Of a DNA stretch of 9,613 nt, positions 1 to 5,478 are shown one piece after another. The position numbers were made by a program, and so were the translations under genes. The notes beneath the pieces were generated by a model, which ran no database searches, had not been told where the DNA came from, and saw only the letters and a list, made by a program, of their open reading frames with translations. The DNA is from Pseudomonadales bacterium (GTDB taxonomy: Bacteria > Pseudomonadota > Gammaproteobacteria > Pseudomonadales > Pseudohongiellaceae), in assembly GCA_022360535.1 (NCBI GenBank), contig JAKSCP010000055.1, positions 1 to 9,613 of the forward strand. The letters run 5' to 3'. How positions within the stretch are numbered: position 1 is the first letter of the stretch; each line of letters opens with the position of its first letter.

Positions 1-660
1 AATCTCCTCTGGCAAAGGTGGGCGACCATCGAGAGGTACAATACGGGCGTTGTGAATCATCTCGGTGAGAATCACTGCAGTATCTTTGTGCTGAAATATC
101 TGCACGTTGTTGTTGTAGAGGCTGGGCATGAAGGGAGGGCCATCATTGAAACCCACGATACAACGCTCGGAAAGTCCTCTATCTTCGGGGCCATCTTTTG
201 CGATACCACCGACGGTGAAACGCACAGGTCGCTGGCCTGGAATGTCCGGCCCTAATCCTCCGAACTGAACCGGCGCGCCCTCGACCCGATCTGGGTAACG
301 ACCATTGGTCGGATACACAATATGAGAGGTGCGAATTTGATCGGTGAGTCCGGCACTTTCCACCCAGAAATCATTATAGCCTCCGGGGCTGCCTTCACTT
401 TGCGGAACTGCCTGGTCGGATGCGGCATCCCGGGAGGCGAGTCTGGCACGGAGTTCCTCAATCTCTTCTTCGGTCATGAACTCACGTTCGCCAAATTGCT
501 GCGGGCGCTGCATTGGAACATTGGAGGAGAAGTTCCAAACCCCCTGCAGATCGGGCTGTCCCCAGGCATTACGAGGCGCGGTGTAGTTGTCTTGTGCGTT
601 TACTAGGCCACAAAGTAATGAGCTGGCTACAAACACAGCGGTAAGATTTGAGCGTGTCAT
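1..660 (-). CDS. Exported protein of uncharacterised family, 3'-partial (first 220 residues)
   Basis: The reading frame starts at ATG 660-658 and stays open to the left edge, so the C-terminus is missing. An AGGAGG ribosome site (670-665) lies four bases upstream and fixes the start. Residues 1-22 form a signal peptide with a hydrophobic core (AVFVASSLLCGLV) and a likely cleavage after VNA, so the product is periplasmic or secreted. The mature part begins with a polar segment containing NAWGQPDLQGVW, followed by an acidic helix (MTEEEIEELRARL, 62-74). A later conserved-looking block has RCIVGFNDGPPFMP (166-179), LYNNNVQIFQ (181-190) and EMIHNARIVPLDGRP (200-214). From memory, this block is typical of hypothetical secreted proteins of roughly 300-350 residues in marine Gammaproteobacteria and Acidobacteria. 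I know no assigned reaction and propose none. It is a separate transcription unit behind the terminator at 796-837. Confidence 0.85.
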   Translation of the reverse strand, partial: MTRSNLTAVFVASSLLCGLVNAQDNYTAPRNAWGQPDLQGVWNFSSNVPMQRPQQFGEREFMTEEEIEELRARLASRDAASDQAVPQSEGSPGGYNDFWVESAGLTDQIRTSHIVYPTNGRYPDRVEGAPVQFGGLGPDIPGQRPVRFTVGGIAKDGPEDRGLSERCIVGFNDGPPFMPSLYNNNVQIFQHKDTAVILTEMIHNARIVPLDGRPPLPEEI

Positions 661-696
661 ATCGCCTCCTGCTGGCGGAATACGAGAGCCCGACAA

Positions 697-723
697 CTTA
701 TAGGCTTTGGCGCAGGGAATCAA
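697..723 (-). promoter_or_regulatory. Candidate promoter for the exported protein gene at the left edge
   Basis: On the minus strand TATAAG (702-697) matches the -10 consensus at five of six bases. TTGATT (723-718) is a possible -35 element. The 15-base spacing is short for sigma-70, which keeps this tentative. It lies between the terminator of the upstream gene and the start codon at 660, where a promoter is needed. Confidence 0.35.
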
Positions 724-795
724 CGCAAGAAAGACAAAATGCAGGGAATGGTGGGCGGAGGTAGAGCCGAGGTAGTACGGAAATAGAACGGCGGC

Positions 796-837
796 AAAAA
801 AAATCCGCTGTGACAAACACTGAGATGTCACAGCGGA
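796..837 (-). terminator. Strong intrinsic terminator downstream of the DUF6356-like gene
   Basis: TCCGCTGTGACA (804-815) and TGTCACAGCGGA (826-837) form a perfect 12-bp inverted repeat around a 10-base loop. Read on the minus strand, the hairpin is followed at once by eight T (complement of the A run 796-803), the classic rho-independent layout. It lies just past the stop of the minus-strand gene 861-1115. The plus-strand side has no T run, so it should work in one direction only. It insulates the exported-protein gene that starts at 660. Confidence 0.9.
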
Positions 838-860
838 CCAGTCATTTCGAAGAATCGGGA

Positions 861-1115
861 CTAACTCGGAGAGAGCCAGCGCTTCTTTAGATTCTTCTCT
901 CTGCTCCCACTTAAATTGTGTCGATTGATCACCATGCGATCGTGCATCCTGCGCACAATGTCACTGCCTTGTTTTTCAAACAGAAAAGGCAGGAACGCGT
1001 GGACCAAGCAAACCAGACACCCCACTCCCAGGTTGAAGGCAAAGGACAGGGCATGCCCCATGTGCTGCAGATAGCTTTCATTTACTTGCTCGAGATGTGC
1101 ACTGAATCGCTTCAA
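861..1115 (-). CDS. DUF6356-like small membrane-associated protein (TTG start)
   Basis: An 84-residue protein. The N-terminal two thirds fit the small DUF6356 family as I recall it: an early H..QVNESYLQHMGHA segment, a hydrophobic stretch (about 22-46, FAFNLGVGCLVCLVHAFLPFLF), then EKQGSDIVRRMHDRMVINR (47-65). The hydrophobic stretch could be one membrane helix. The last 20 residues are basic and polar and extend past the usual family end. The function of the family is unknown. The start is TTG (1115-1113). An in-frame TAA lies two codons before it, and the next in-frame ATG falls inside the conserved region (residue 19), so no upstream ATG is possible. An AGGAG site lies nine bases upstream. 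The gene is followed by a strong terminator and is divergent from the Lrp-type regulator, so it appears to be a single-gene unit. Confidence 0.8.
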   Translation of the reverse strand: MKRFSAHLEQVNESYLQHMGHALSFAFNLGVGCLVCLVHAFLPFLFEKQGSDIVRRMHDRMVINRHNLSGSREKNLKKRWLSPS

Positions 1116-1124
1116 CTTCCTTTA

Positions 1125-1129
1125 CTCCT
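1125..1129 (-). promoter_or_regulatory. Ribosome binding site that supports the TTG start
   Basis: AGGAG on the minus strand (1129-1125) ends nine bases before TTG at 1115-1113. The in-frame stop TAA between them excludes an earlier start, so this site decides the start of the DUF6356-like gene. Confidence 0.7.
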
Positions 1130-1200
1130 GTAAGCCAACCCAGAAAAGGCCGTACCGTAATCGATGGGACATAGGCTAGCAAAAAGACGGTAGAATTTTT

Positions 1201-1237
1201 TTGCGTATATTGCTCATTTTTCATACTATCGAGCAAT
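1201..1237 (+). promoter_or_regulatory. Candidate promoter and inverted-repeat operator of the Lrp-type regulator
   Basis: A possible sigma-70 promoter is TTGCGT (1201-1206) with TACTAT (1224-1229) at 17-base spacing; both hexamers are weak (three and four of six). A perfect 7-bp inverted repeat, ATTGCTC (1209-1215) and GAGCAAT (1231-1237), has half-site centres 22 bases apart, about two helical turns, and covers the -10 region. That geometry would suit a dimeric or higher-order Lrp-family protein repressing its own gene, which is common in the family. The repeat is read directly; the operator role is inference. Confidence 0.35.
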
Positions 1238-1275
1238 GGCATCTCATTTCTAATATATTTATAGTATTTTATTCT

Positions 1276-1737
1276 ATGGATAAGACAGATAAGAAAATTC
1301 TTCAACTACTGCAGGAGAACAGCCAGCTGTCTACGGCTGAGATAGCAGACGCGGTTGGACTTTCCACAACACCCTGCTGGCGGCGCATCCAGAAACTGGA
1401 GGAAGCCGGGGTGATAGCGAATCGGGTAGTGTTGCTGGACCGGGAGAAACTGAACCTGGGGGTGGACGTATTTGTGGCCGTGAAGACCAATCAGCATAAC
1501 TGGGAGTGGTTGGAGCAATTCGCTGCGGCTGTGACCGAATTTCCCGAGGTGGTGGAATTTTACCGAATGGCCGGCGAGTCAGATTACTTGTTAAGAGTGG
1601 TGGTACCAGACATTGGTGCCTTCGACAAATTCTACAAGAAGCTTCTGCAGTCGACTGAACTCGCCGACGTATCATCCAGCTTTGCTATGGAACAGATCAA
1701 GTACACCACCAAGCTGCCGCTTGCTTATGCGCTCTGA
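1276..1737 (+). CDS. Lrp/AsnC-family transcriptional regulator, DecR (YbaO)-like
   Basis: A 153-residue one-domain-plus-sensor regulator of usual Lrp length. Residues 1-50 form the winged helix-turn-helix, with DKTDKKILQLLQ, then TAEIADAVGLSTTPCWRRIQKLEEAGVI. Residues about 60-140 form the RAM/ligand-binding domain, including EVVEFYRMAGESDYLLRVVV and the C-terminal SSFAMEQIKYTTKLPL. The TTPCW helix, the RMAGE.DYL block and the FAMEQIKYTT end match E. coli DecR as I remember it. DecR activates cysteine-degrading genes, so a role in sulfur amino-acid sensing is plausible but not shown. ATG 1276 is chosen because Lrp proteins begin right at the D-x-x-D-x-x-I-L motif. The frame is open 25 codons further to TTG 1201, but that stretch is AT-rich and looks like promoter. 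No clear ribosome site precedes ATG. No cysteine-metabolism gene lies in the window. Confidence 0.93.
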   Translation: MDKTDKKILQLLQENSQLSTAEIADAVGLSTTPCWRRIQKLEEAGVIANRVVLLDREKLNLGVDVFVAVKTNQHNWEWLEQFAAAVTEFPEVVEFYRMAGESDYLLRVVVPDIGAFDKFYKKLLQSTELADVSSSFAMEQIKYTTKLPLAYAL

Positions 1738-1747
1738 CTAGCTGGTA

Positions 1748-2386
1748 CTAATCAGGGAGAGGCACTGGCAAGTCTGCAGGAACAGCATAACCTTTTTGTA
1801 CCGCTGGTCTTTCGGCAACGCGCAAATACCACGCTTTTAAATTCGGAAACTGGTTCAGGTCCATCTGCTGCCACTCAAAGCGGGATATCCAGGGCCATGT
1901 AGCGATGTCCACTATTGAATAACTGTCGCAGATATAATTGCGATCACTCAGCCGTTTATCGAGCACACCATATAATCGTTTATTCTCATTGGAGTATCGC
2001 TCTTCTGCGTAGGGCGCCTTACCAGGATTGTATTTCACGAAATGATGGGTCTGGCCCAACATTGGACCAATGCCACCCATCTGGAACATCAGCCACTCCA
2101 TCTCGCTCCAGAATTTTTCAGTGGCTGGCTTACTCATGAGCTTGCCTGCCTTGTTTGCCAGGTACATAAGAATGGCACCTGACTCCATTAAGCTAACCCC
2201 TGCATCATGATCAACGATAGCTGGAATTTTGTTATTAGGACTGATGGCTATGAATTCAGGCTGAAACTGCTCCTCATTGGTAATATCGATTGGGAACACT
2301 CGATAAGGCAAACCCAACTCTTCAAGCATGATAGAAACCTTACGCCCATTAGGGGTACTCCAGGTATAGAGATCGATACCTGTCAT
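1748..2386 (-). CDS. Glutathione S-transferase, YfcG/Nu-class-like
   Basis: A 212-residue cytoplasmic protein. The thioredoxin-like N-domain (about 3-85) has DLYTWSTPNGRKVSIMLEE, ISPNNKIPAIVDH with the cis-Pro region (NKIP), and the MESGAILMYLA glutathione-contact segment. The helical C-domain follows, with GGIGPMLGQTHHF (104-116) and the SIVDIATWPW motif (157-166). These blocks match E. coli YfcG as I recall it. That family lacks the usual Tyr/Ser/Cys catalytic residue and uses a Thr and Asn in TPNG (T11, N13 here) and two glutathiones for disulfide reduction. A disulfide-reductase or peroxidase role is therefore likelier than classical conjugation. ATG 2386 is preferred because AGGAAGG lies four bases upstream and homologues begin near IDLY. 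In-frame ATGs at 2404 and 2416 lack good ribosome sites. It converges on the Lrp-type gene with a 10-base gap. Confidence 0.93.
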   Translation of the reverse strand: MTGIDLYTWSTPNGRKVSIMLEELGLPYRVFPIDITNEEQFQPEFIAISPNNKIPAIVDHDAGVSLMESGAILMYLANKAGKLMSKPATEKFWSEMEWLMFQMGGIGPMLGQTHHFVKYNPGKAPYAEERYSNENKRLYGVLDKRLSDRNYICDSYSIVDIATWPWISRFEWQQMDLNQFPNLKAWYLRVAERPAVQKGYAVPADLPVPLPD

Positions 2387-2390
2387 CGCG

Positions 2391-2397
2391 CCTTCCT
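2391..2397 (-). promoter_or_regulatory. Ribosome binding site that sets the GST start
   Basis: AGGAAGG on the minus strand (2397-2391) lies four bases before ATG 2386-2384. The two earlier in-frame ATGs (2404 and 2416) have no comparable site, so this one favours the shorter protein. Confidence 0.6.
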
Positions 2398-2436
2398 GCT
2401 CCATAATCCACACCACTGTTTAGTTAACTGGGCGCG

Positions 2437-2442
2437 AGTATA
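2437..2442 (-). promoter_or_regulatory. Candidate -10 element of the GST gene
   Basis: TATACT on the minus strand (2442-2437) matches the -10 consensus at five of six bases and lies about 50 bases before the chosen start. No convincing -35 hexamer is seen at 16-18 bases. The 8-bp palindrome AGTTAACT (2422-2429) sits close to the expected transcription start and could be a small operator. Confidence 0.35.
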
Positions 2443-2494
2443 GCGAATTCACGGGCCTTGCAGCGAGTAACTGGTGAAACGGCGCGGCAGGGAA

Positions 2495-2523
2495 TTGCGG
2501 GGTTCTAAAATTGTGGGTATCCT
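2495..2523 (+). promoter_or_regulatory. Candidate promoter of the envelope-protein/lipoprotein operon
   Basis: TTGCGG (2495-2500) and TATCCT (2518-2523) are 17 bases apart, in the 179-base divergent gap between the GST and the exported protein. The hexamers match the sigma-70 consensus at three and four of six bases, so this is a weak candidate. Confidence 0.28.
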
Positions 2524-2565
2524 CAAAATTCCCTCCCAAATACGCGTAGGCAGAGCTTTAGCGTA

Positions 2566-3951
2566 ATGAGCAAGCTAAGCGCAATATCTTCAGATTTAGT
2601 GACGAGAAAGATGGTGCAGACCTTCGGATTGCTCAAGGCTGCCCTCTGCACTAGCGCGCTAGGTGTTGCCTATGCACAGCAACCCGACACCGATGCTGAC
2701 GGGGAATCGGTCTGGCTCAACGCCTACGATCAAATCCGCAGCGAACAGCTCATCGACGAAGGCCAAAGGGCAATGAGTGAAGGCGAGTATGGAGTCGCTG
2801 AAAGCATCTTCCTCGACGCGGTGCAGATTGCCAAAGTCAATTTTGGCCTCAATGCCGAAGAACAGCGCATGCCTTTGGAGCTGGCTATCTCTGCTCAATT
2901 AGCTCAGGGCAAGTGGGAGCAAGTGGATAATCATTTCTCTTACTTCGAGTGGTTGAATGACGAGATCTACACCCGGGATTTTTATGCCTATCTGCGTGGT
3001 ACCGAACAGCTTAGCAGCATGTTGTTAAAGGCATCTGCTGACACCAGCAATCCACTCGCCGTACGTTACCTGATTGCCGCGAAGAATCTCAACTGGCGGG
3101 CAGTCAGTAGTATTGAAGCAACACTGGGTGAATCTCACACGGAACTAGCCCCCTGGTTGTACAACATCGTACTTACACACTACTACCAAAGCTCACTGAT
3201 CAAACGACATGGCGTCTCCAGCACCGTGTTCCGTAATGAGCAGAACGAAGAAGTCTCTGGATTTACCTTGAATAAAGGCGAATCGCTGCGTATCAGCTAT
3301 CGAATTGGCAGGGAACTGCTGGAGCGCATCGCTTCAATCTACGAAGGCGCGCCGCAACTGCCGCCGGAGCGAAATGCGATGGCGCAAATCTACCTGGCTG
3401 ACTGGGAATTGTTATTCGGTCACGAAGATGAAGCAGTCACTCTGTATCAAAATGCCTTTAACGAGTTACTGGCAATTGGCATCAGCCTGGAACAGGCCAA
3501 TCAAGTATTCGCTCGCCCCACTGTTTTACCTTCCAGGTCGCTACATAACTCCGTCGCCACAATGTTGTCTGAGCAAAGGGAAGGCCCTGTGCGTTTCAAT
3601 GCCTGGTCACCGAACTACCCTGCCGCTGAATTACCTTCGGAACGTCTGGCAATCAATACCAGAACCGGCGCCGACATCATGGCGCTCCTGAGATTTGACC
3701 TGCACCCACTCTTGCCTACAGGCATGCTGAATAATGAACGCACGATCAGGCTTGGCTTCAATCTGAACGACCTGGAAGTGGTGAGCACTACACCTGACAA
3801 CGATCTCATTAGAGAACGTGCCATCTATGCAGTCTCATTACTGCAATTCAGGCCCAGGCTTGAAAATGGCGCGCCTGTATCATTCGAGGATGTTGAACTG
3901 GAATACCTGTTTCCACCCCAGTTCAGCGGGTTCAGCTTAACGGGCAACTAA
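2566..3951 (+). CDS. Exported helical-repeat (TPR-like) protein with TonB-C-like C-terminus
   Basis: A 461-residue protein with an N-terminal export signal (hydrophobic about 19-36, probable cleavage AYA|QQ at 37-38). Residues about 55-320 are mostly helical, with segments that look like degenerate tetratricopeptide repeats, for example EGQRAMSEGEYGVAESIFLDA (split at 65-85) and YLADWELLFGHEDEAVTLYQNAF (276-298). From about 355 the character changes to alternating strands: MALLRFDL, IRLGFNLND, then RERAIYAVSLLQFRP and RLENGAPVSFEDVELEYLF. The last two resemble the A..AV....F.PR..NG.PV......Y.F end of TonB C-terminal (PF03544-type) domains. There is no inner-membrane anchor, so it is not a classical TonB. 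ATG 2566 has only a weak ribosome site (AGAG, spacing 10); ATG 2611 would give a more normal 22-24-residue signal peptide and is a real alternative. It is probably co-transcribed with the lipoprotein one base downstream. The specific role is unknown. Confidence 0.85.
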   Translation: MSKLSAISSDLVTRKMVQTFGLLKAALCTSALGVAYAQQPDTDADGESVWLNAYDQIRSEQLIDEGQRAMSEGEYGVAESIFLDAVQIAKVNFGLNAEEQRMPLELAISAQLAQGKWEQVDNHFSYFEWLNDEIYTRDFYAYLRGTEQLSSMLLKASADTSNPLAVRYLIAAKNLNWRAVSSIEATLGESHTELAPWLYNIVLTHYYQSSLIKRHGVSSTVFRNEQNEEVSGFTLNKGESLRISYRIGRELLERIASIYEGAPQLPPERNAMAQIYLADWELLFGHEDEAVTLYQNAFNELLAIGISLEQANQVFARPTVLPSRSLHNSVATMLSEQREGPVRFNAWSPNYPAAELPSERLAINTRTGADIMALLRFDLHPLLPTGMLNNERTIRLGFNLNDLEVVSTTPDNDLIRERAIYAVSLLQFRPRLENGAPVSFEDVELEYLFPPQFSGFSLTGN

Positions 3952-3952
3952 C

Positions 3953-4219
3953 ATGAAGCAAATCGCACTGCAGATTGTTGTCCTCGTAACGCTGACAGCC
4001 TGTGCAGTCAGCGACTCTGAAACGCCACAGGTTCGCAGAGTTCCTACTGACGCGGAAGTAGAGGCATACAATGCACGGGTTGCCCCGGAAGAACGCATAG
4101 TCTGCAGGCGCGAAGTGCCCGTTGGTTCCCACATTCCGAAACGAGTGTGCCGTCTCCAAGCACAAATGGAGGATGAATCAACCCTGCAACGCAGTGAGCT
4201 ACGCCGCGTTCTTCAATAA
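3953..4219 (+). CDS. Small lipoprotein with a conserved-looking CR...GS.IPKRVCR motif
   Basis: An 88-residue protein. Residues 1-17 are a lipoprotein signal ending in the lipobox LTAC (C17 would be lipidated). The +2 residue is Ala, which under the E. coli Lol rule points to the outer membrane. The mature part contains the motif IVCRREVPVGSHIPKRVCRL (49-68), with a Cys pair (C51, C66) that could form a disulfide in the periplasm. Similar short exported proteins with this motif occur in marine Gammaproteobacteria as I recall; no function is known to me. The start codon lies one base after the stop of the upstream gene and no good ribosome site is visible, which suggests translational coupling. 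Its end is seven bases from the convergent threonine-synthase-like gene. Confidence 0.85.
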   Translation: MKQIALQIVVLVTLTACAVSDSETPQVRRVPTDAEVEAYNARVAPEERIVCRREVPVGSHIPKRVCRLQAQMEDESTLQRSELRRVLQ

Positions 4220-4226
4220 TCAGTTT

Positions 4227-5456
4227 CTAAACGTTTTCAATCCACTCATAGTCAATGGGCTGATTTAGATCGATCTTTTCGTGAGTGGAAGTCATAGGGT
4301 ATTTCAGTCCGGTAGCGCAGTTAAAGAGCACCACTTTTTCTTCCTTTTTGATGCGGCCAGTAGCCAGTTCCTGCTTCAGCGCAGCAAGTGTTGCCGCTCC
4401 TTCCGGACACAGCAGAACGCCTTCGGTTTTAGCACACTCCTGGTGCGCTGCATTAATCGCTTCATCAGAAACCGCTACAGCGAAACCATTACTCTCGCGG
4501 ACTGCGTCCAGAATCAGGAAATCTCCAGCGGCGGCAGGCACCCGAATTCCCGCAGCGATGGTGTGCGCATCTTTCCATAGCTCCGCGTGCCGCTCACCAT
4601 CCTCATAGGCTTTCACAATTGGCGCGCATCCTTCAGCCTGCACTGCCACCATGCGCGGTCGTTTCGAGCCGATCCAACCGATTGCTTCAAGCTCGTTAAA
4701 GGCTTTCCACATACCGATCAAACCTGTTCCGCCACCAGTTGGGTAAAGAATGACATCTGGCACATCCCAGCCTAGTTGCTCTGCCAATTCCAGTCCCATG
4801 GTTTTCTTGCCTTCGATGCGGTACGGCTCCTTAAGTGTAGAGGTGTCGAACCACCCCATCTCTGCCTTGCCTTCACCGACGATGCGACCACAGTTATTGA
4901 TGAAGCCATTGGCAAGAAAGGTTTTGGCGCCTTGAAAGGCAATCTCTTCGATATTTACTTTGGGTGTGTCTTCGGGACAGAAAACAAAGGTTTCGATATC
5001 GGCGCGCGAACAGTATGCCGCCAAGGCAGCACCGGCGTTACCATTGGTGGGCATGGCCATGCGCTTAACGCCCAACTCTTTAGCCATGGACACGGCCAGT
5101 GCCAGGCCCCGCGCCTTGAAGGAACCAGTAGGCAGTCGTCCTTCATCTTTAATCAGAATTTCCCCGCAGCCCAGTTGTTGCTGAGTCTTGCTGGCGGGCA
5201 GCAGCGGCGTCATCAGCTCGCCGAGTCGTACCACGTTTTCTGATTTGCGTACCGGCAGAAATTCGCGGTAGCGCCAGAATTCTGGAAGCCGGGTGATGAG
5301 GTCTTCTTTCTTGATTGACTTACCCAATGCGTCCAGGTCATAGCGCACGAGCATTGGTTTACCCGCCTCCGACAAGCCGTGTAGCTGATCAGCAGGATAG
5401 GTTTTCCCGGTATAGCTGCATTCGAGATGAGTAACGAATGTTTGAAACTGCTCCAT
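4227..5456 (-). CDS. Threonine-synthase-like PLP-dependent enzyme (fold type II)
   Basis: A 409-residue cytoplasmic enzyme of the threonine synthase/tryptophan-synthase-beta fold. Visible motifs are DEGRLPTGSFKARG with the PLP Schiff-base Lys at K114, PTNGNAGAALAAYCSR (136-151), which contains the Asn that contacts PLP, the phosphate-binding loop PTGGGTGLIGMWKAF (239-253), and CPEGAATLAAL (350-360). Known members convert O-phosphohomoserine to threonine. The N-terminus (LECSYTGKTYPADQLHGLSE) is in the place of the CxxCG zinc-type segment of archaeal/plant-type enzymes but has only one Cys. This is not the ThrC type of the E. coli thrABC operon, and no thrA or thrB is adjacent, so the substrate could be another phospho- or hydroxy-amino acid. 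ATG 5456 is supported by AGGAG eight bases upstream. It lies 22 bases downstream of the amidohydrolase-like gene on the same strand, so it probably ends that operon. Confidence 0.9.
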   Translation of the reverse strand: MEQFQTFVTHLECSYTGKTYPADQLHGLSEAGKPMLVRYDLDALGKSIKKEDLITRLPEFWRYREFLPVRKSENVVRLGELMTPLLPASKTQQQLGCGEILIKDEGRLPTGSFKARGLALAVSMAKELGVKRMAMPTNGNAGAALAAYCSRADIETFVFCPEDTPKVNIEEIAFQGAKTFLANGFINNCGRIVGEGKAEMGWFDTSTLKEPYRIEGKKTMGLELAEQLGWDVPDVILYPTGGGTGLIGMWKAFNELEAIGWIGSKRPRMVAVQAEGCAPIVKAYEDGERHAELWKDAHTIAAGIRVPAAAGDFLILDAVRESNGFAVAVSDEAINAAHQECAKTEGVLLCPEGAATLAALKQELATGRIKKEEKVVLFNCATGLKYPMTSTHEKIDLNQPIDYEWIENV

Positions 5457-5478
5457 GTCAGAGTCTCCTTTTGATTAG

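Noticed and set aside
1181..1203. A-run and T-run flanking GACGGTAGAA as a possible terminator
   Set aside because: There is no GC-rich stem between the runs; A/T pairing alone would not form a stable hairpin.
1078..1305. A minus-strand open frame spanning the divergent region between the DUF6356-like and Lrp-type genes
   Set aside because: It overlaps the start of both genes and the AT-rich promoter region, and its product has no recognisable feature.
1734..1755. Possible hairpin between the convergent Lrp-type and GST genes (CTGACTAG with CTAATCAG)
   Set aside because: Seven of eight pairs, AT-rich, no T run on either side; it overlaps both stop codon regions and does not look like a working terminator.
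4776..5243. A 155-codon open frame on the plus strand inside the threonine-synthase-like gene
   Set aside because: It lies wholly antisense to a well-supported enzyme gene, shows no recognisable domain and no ribosome site; it is a shadow of the coding frame.
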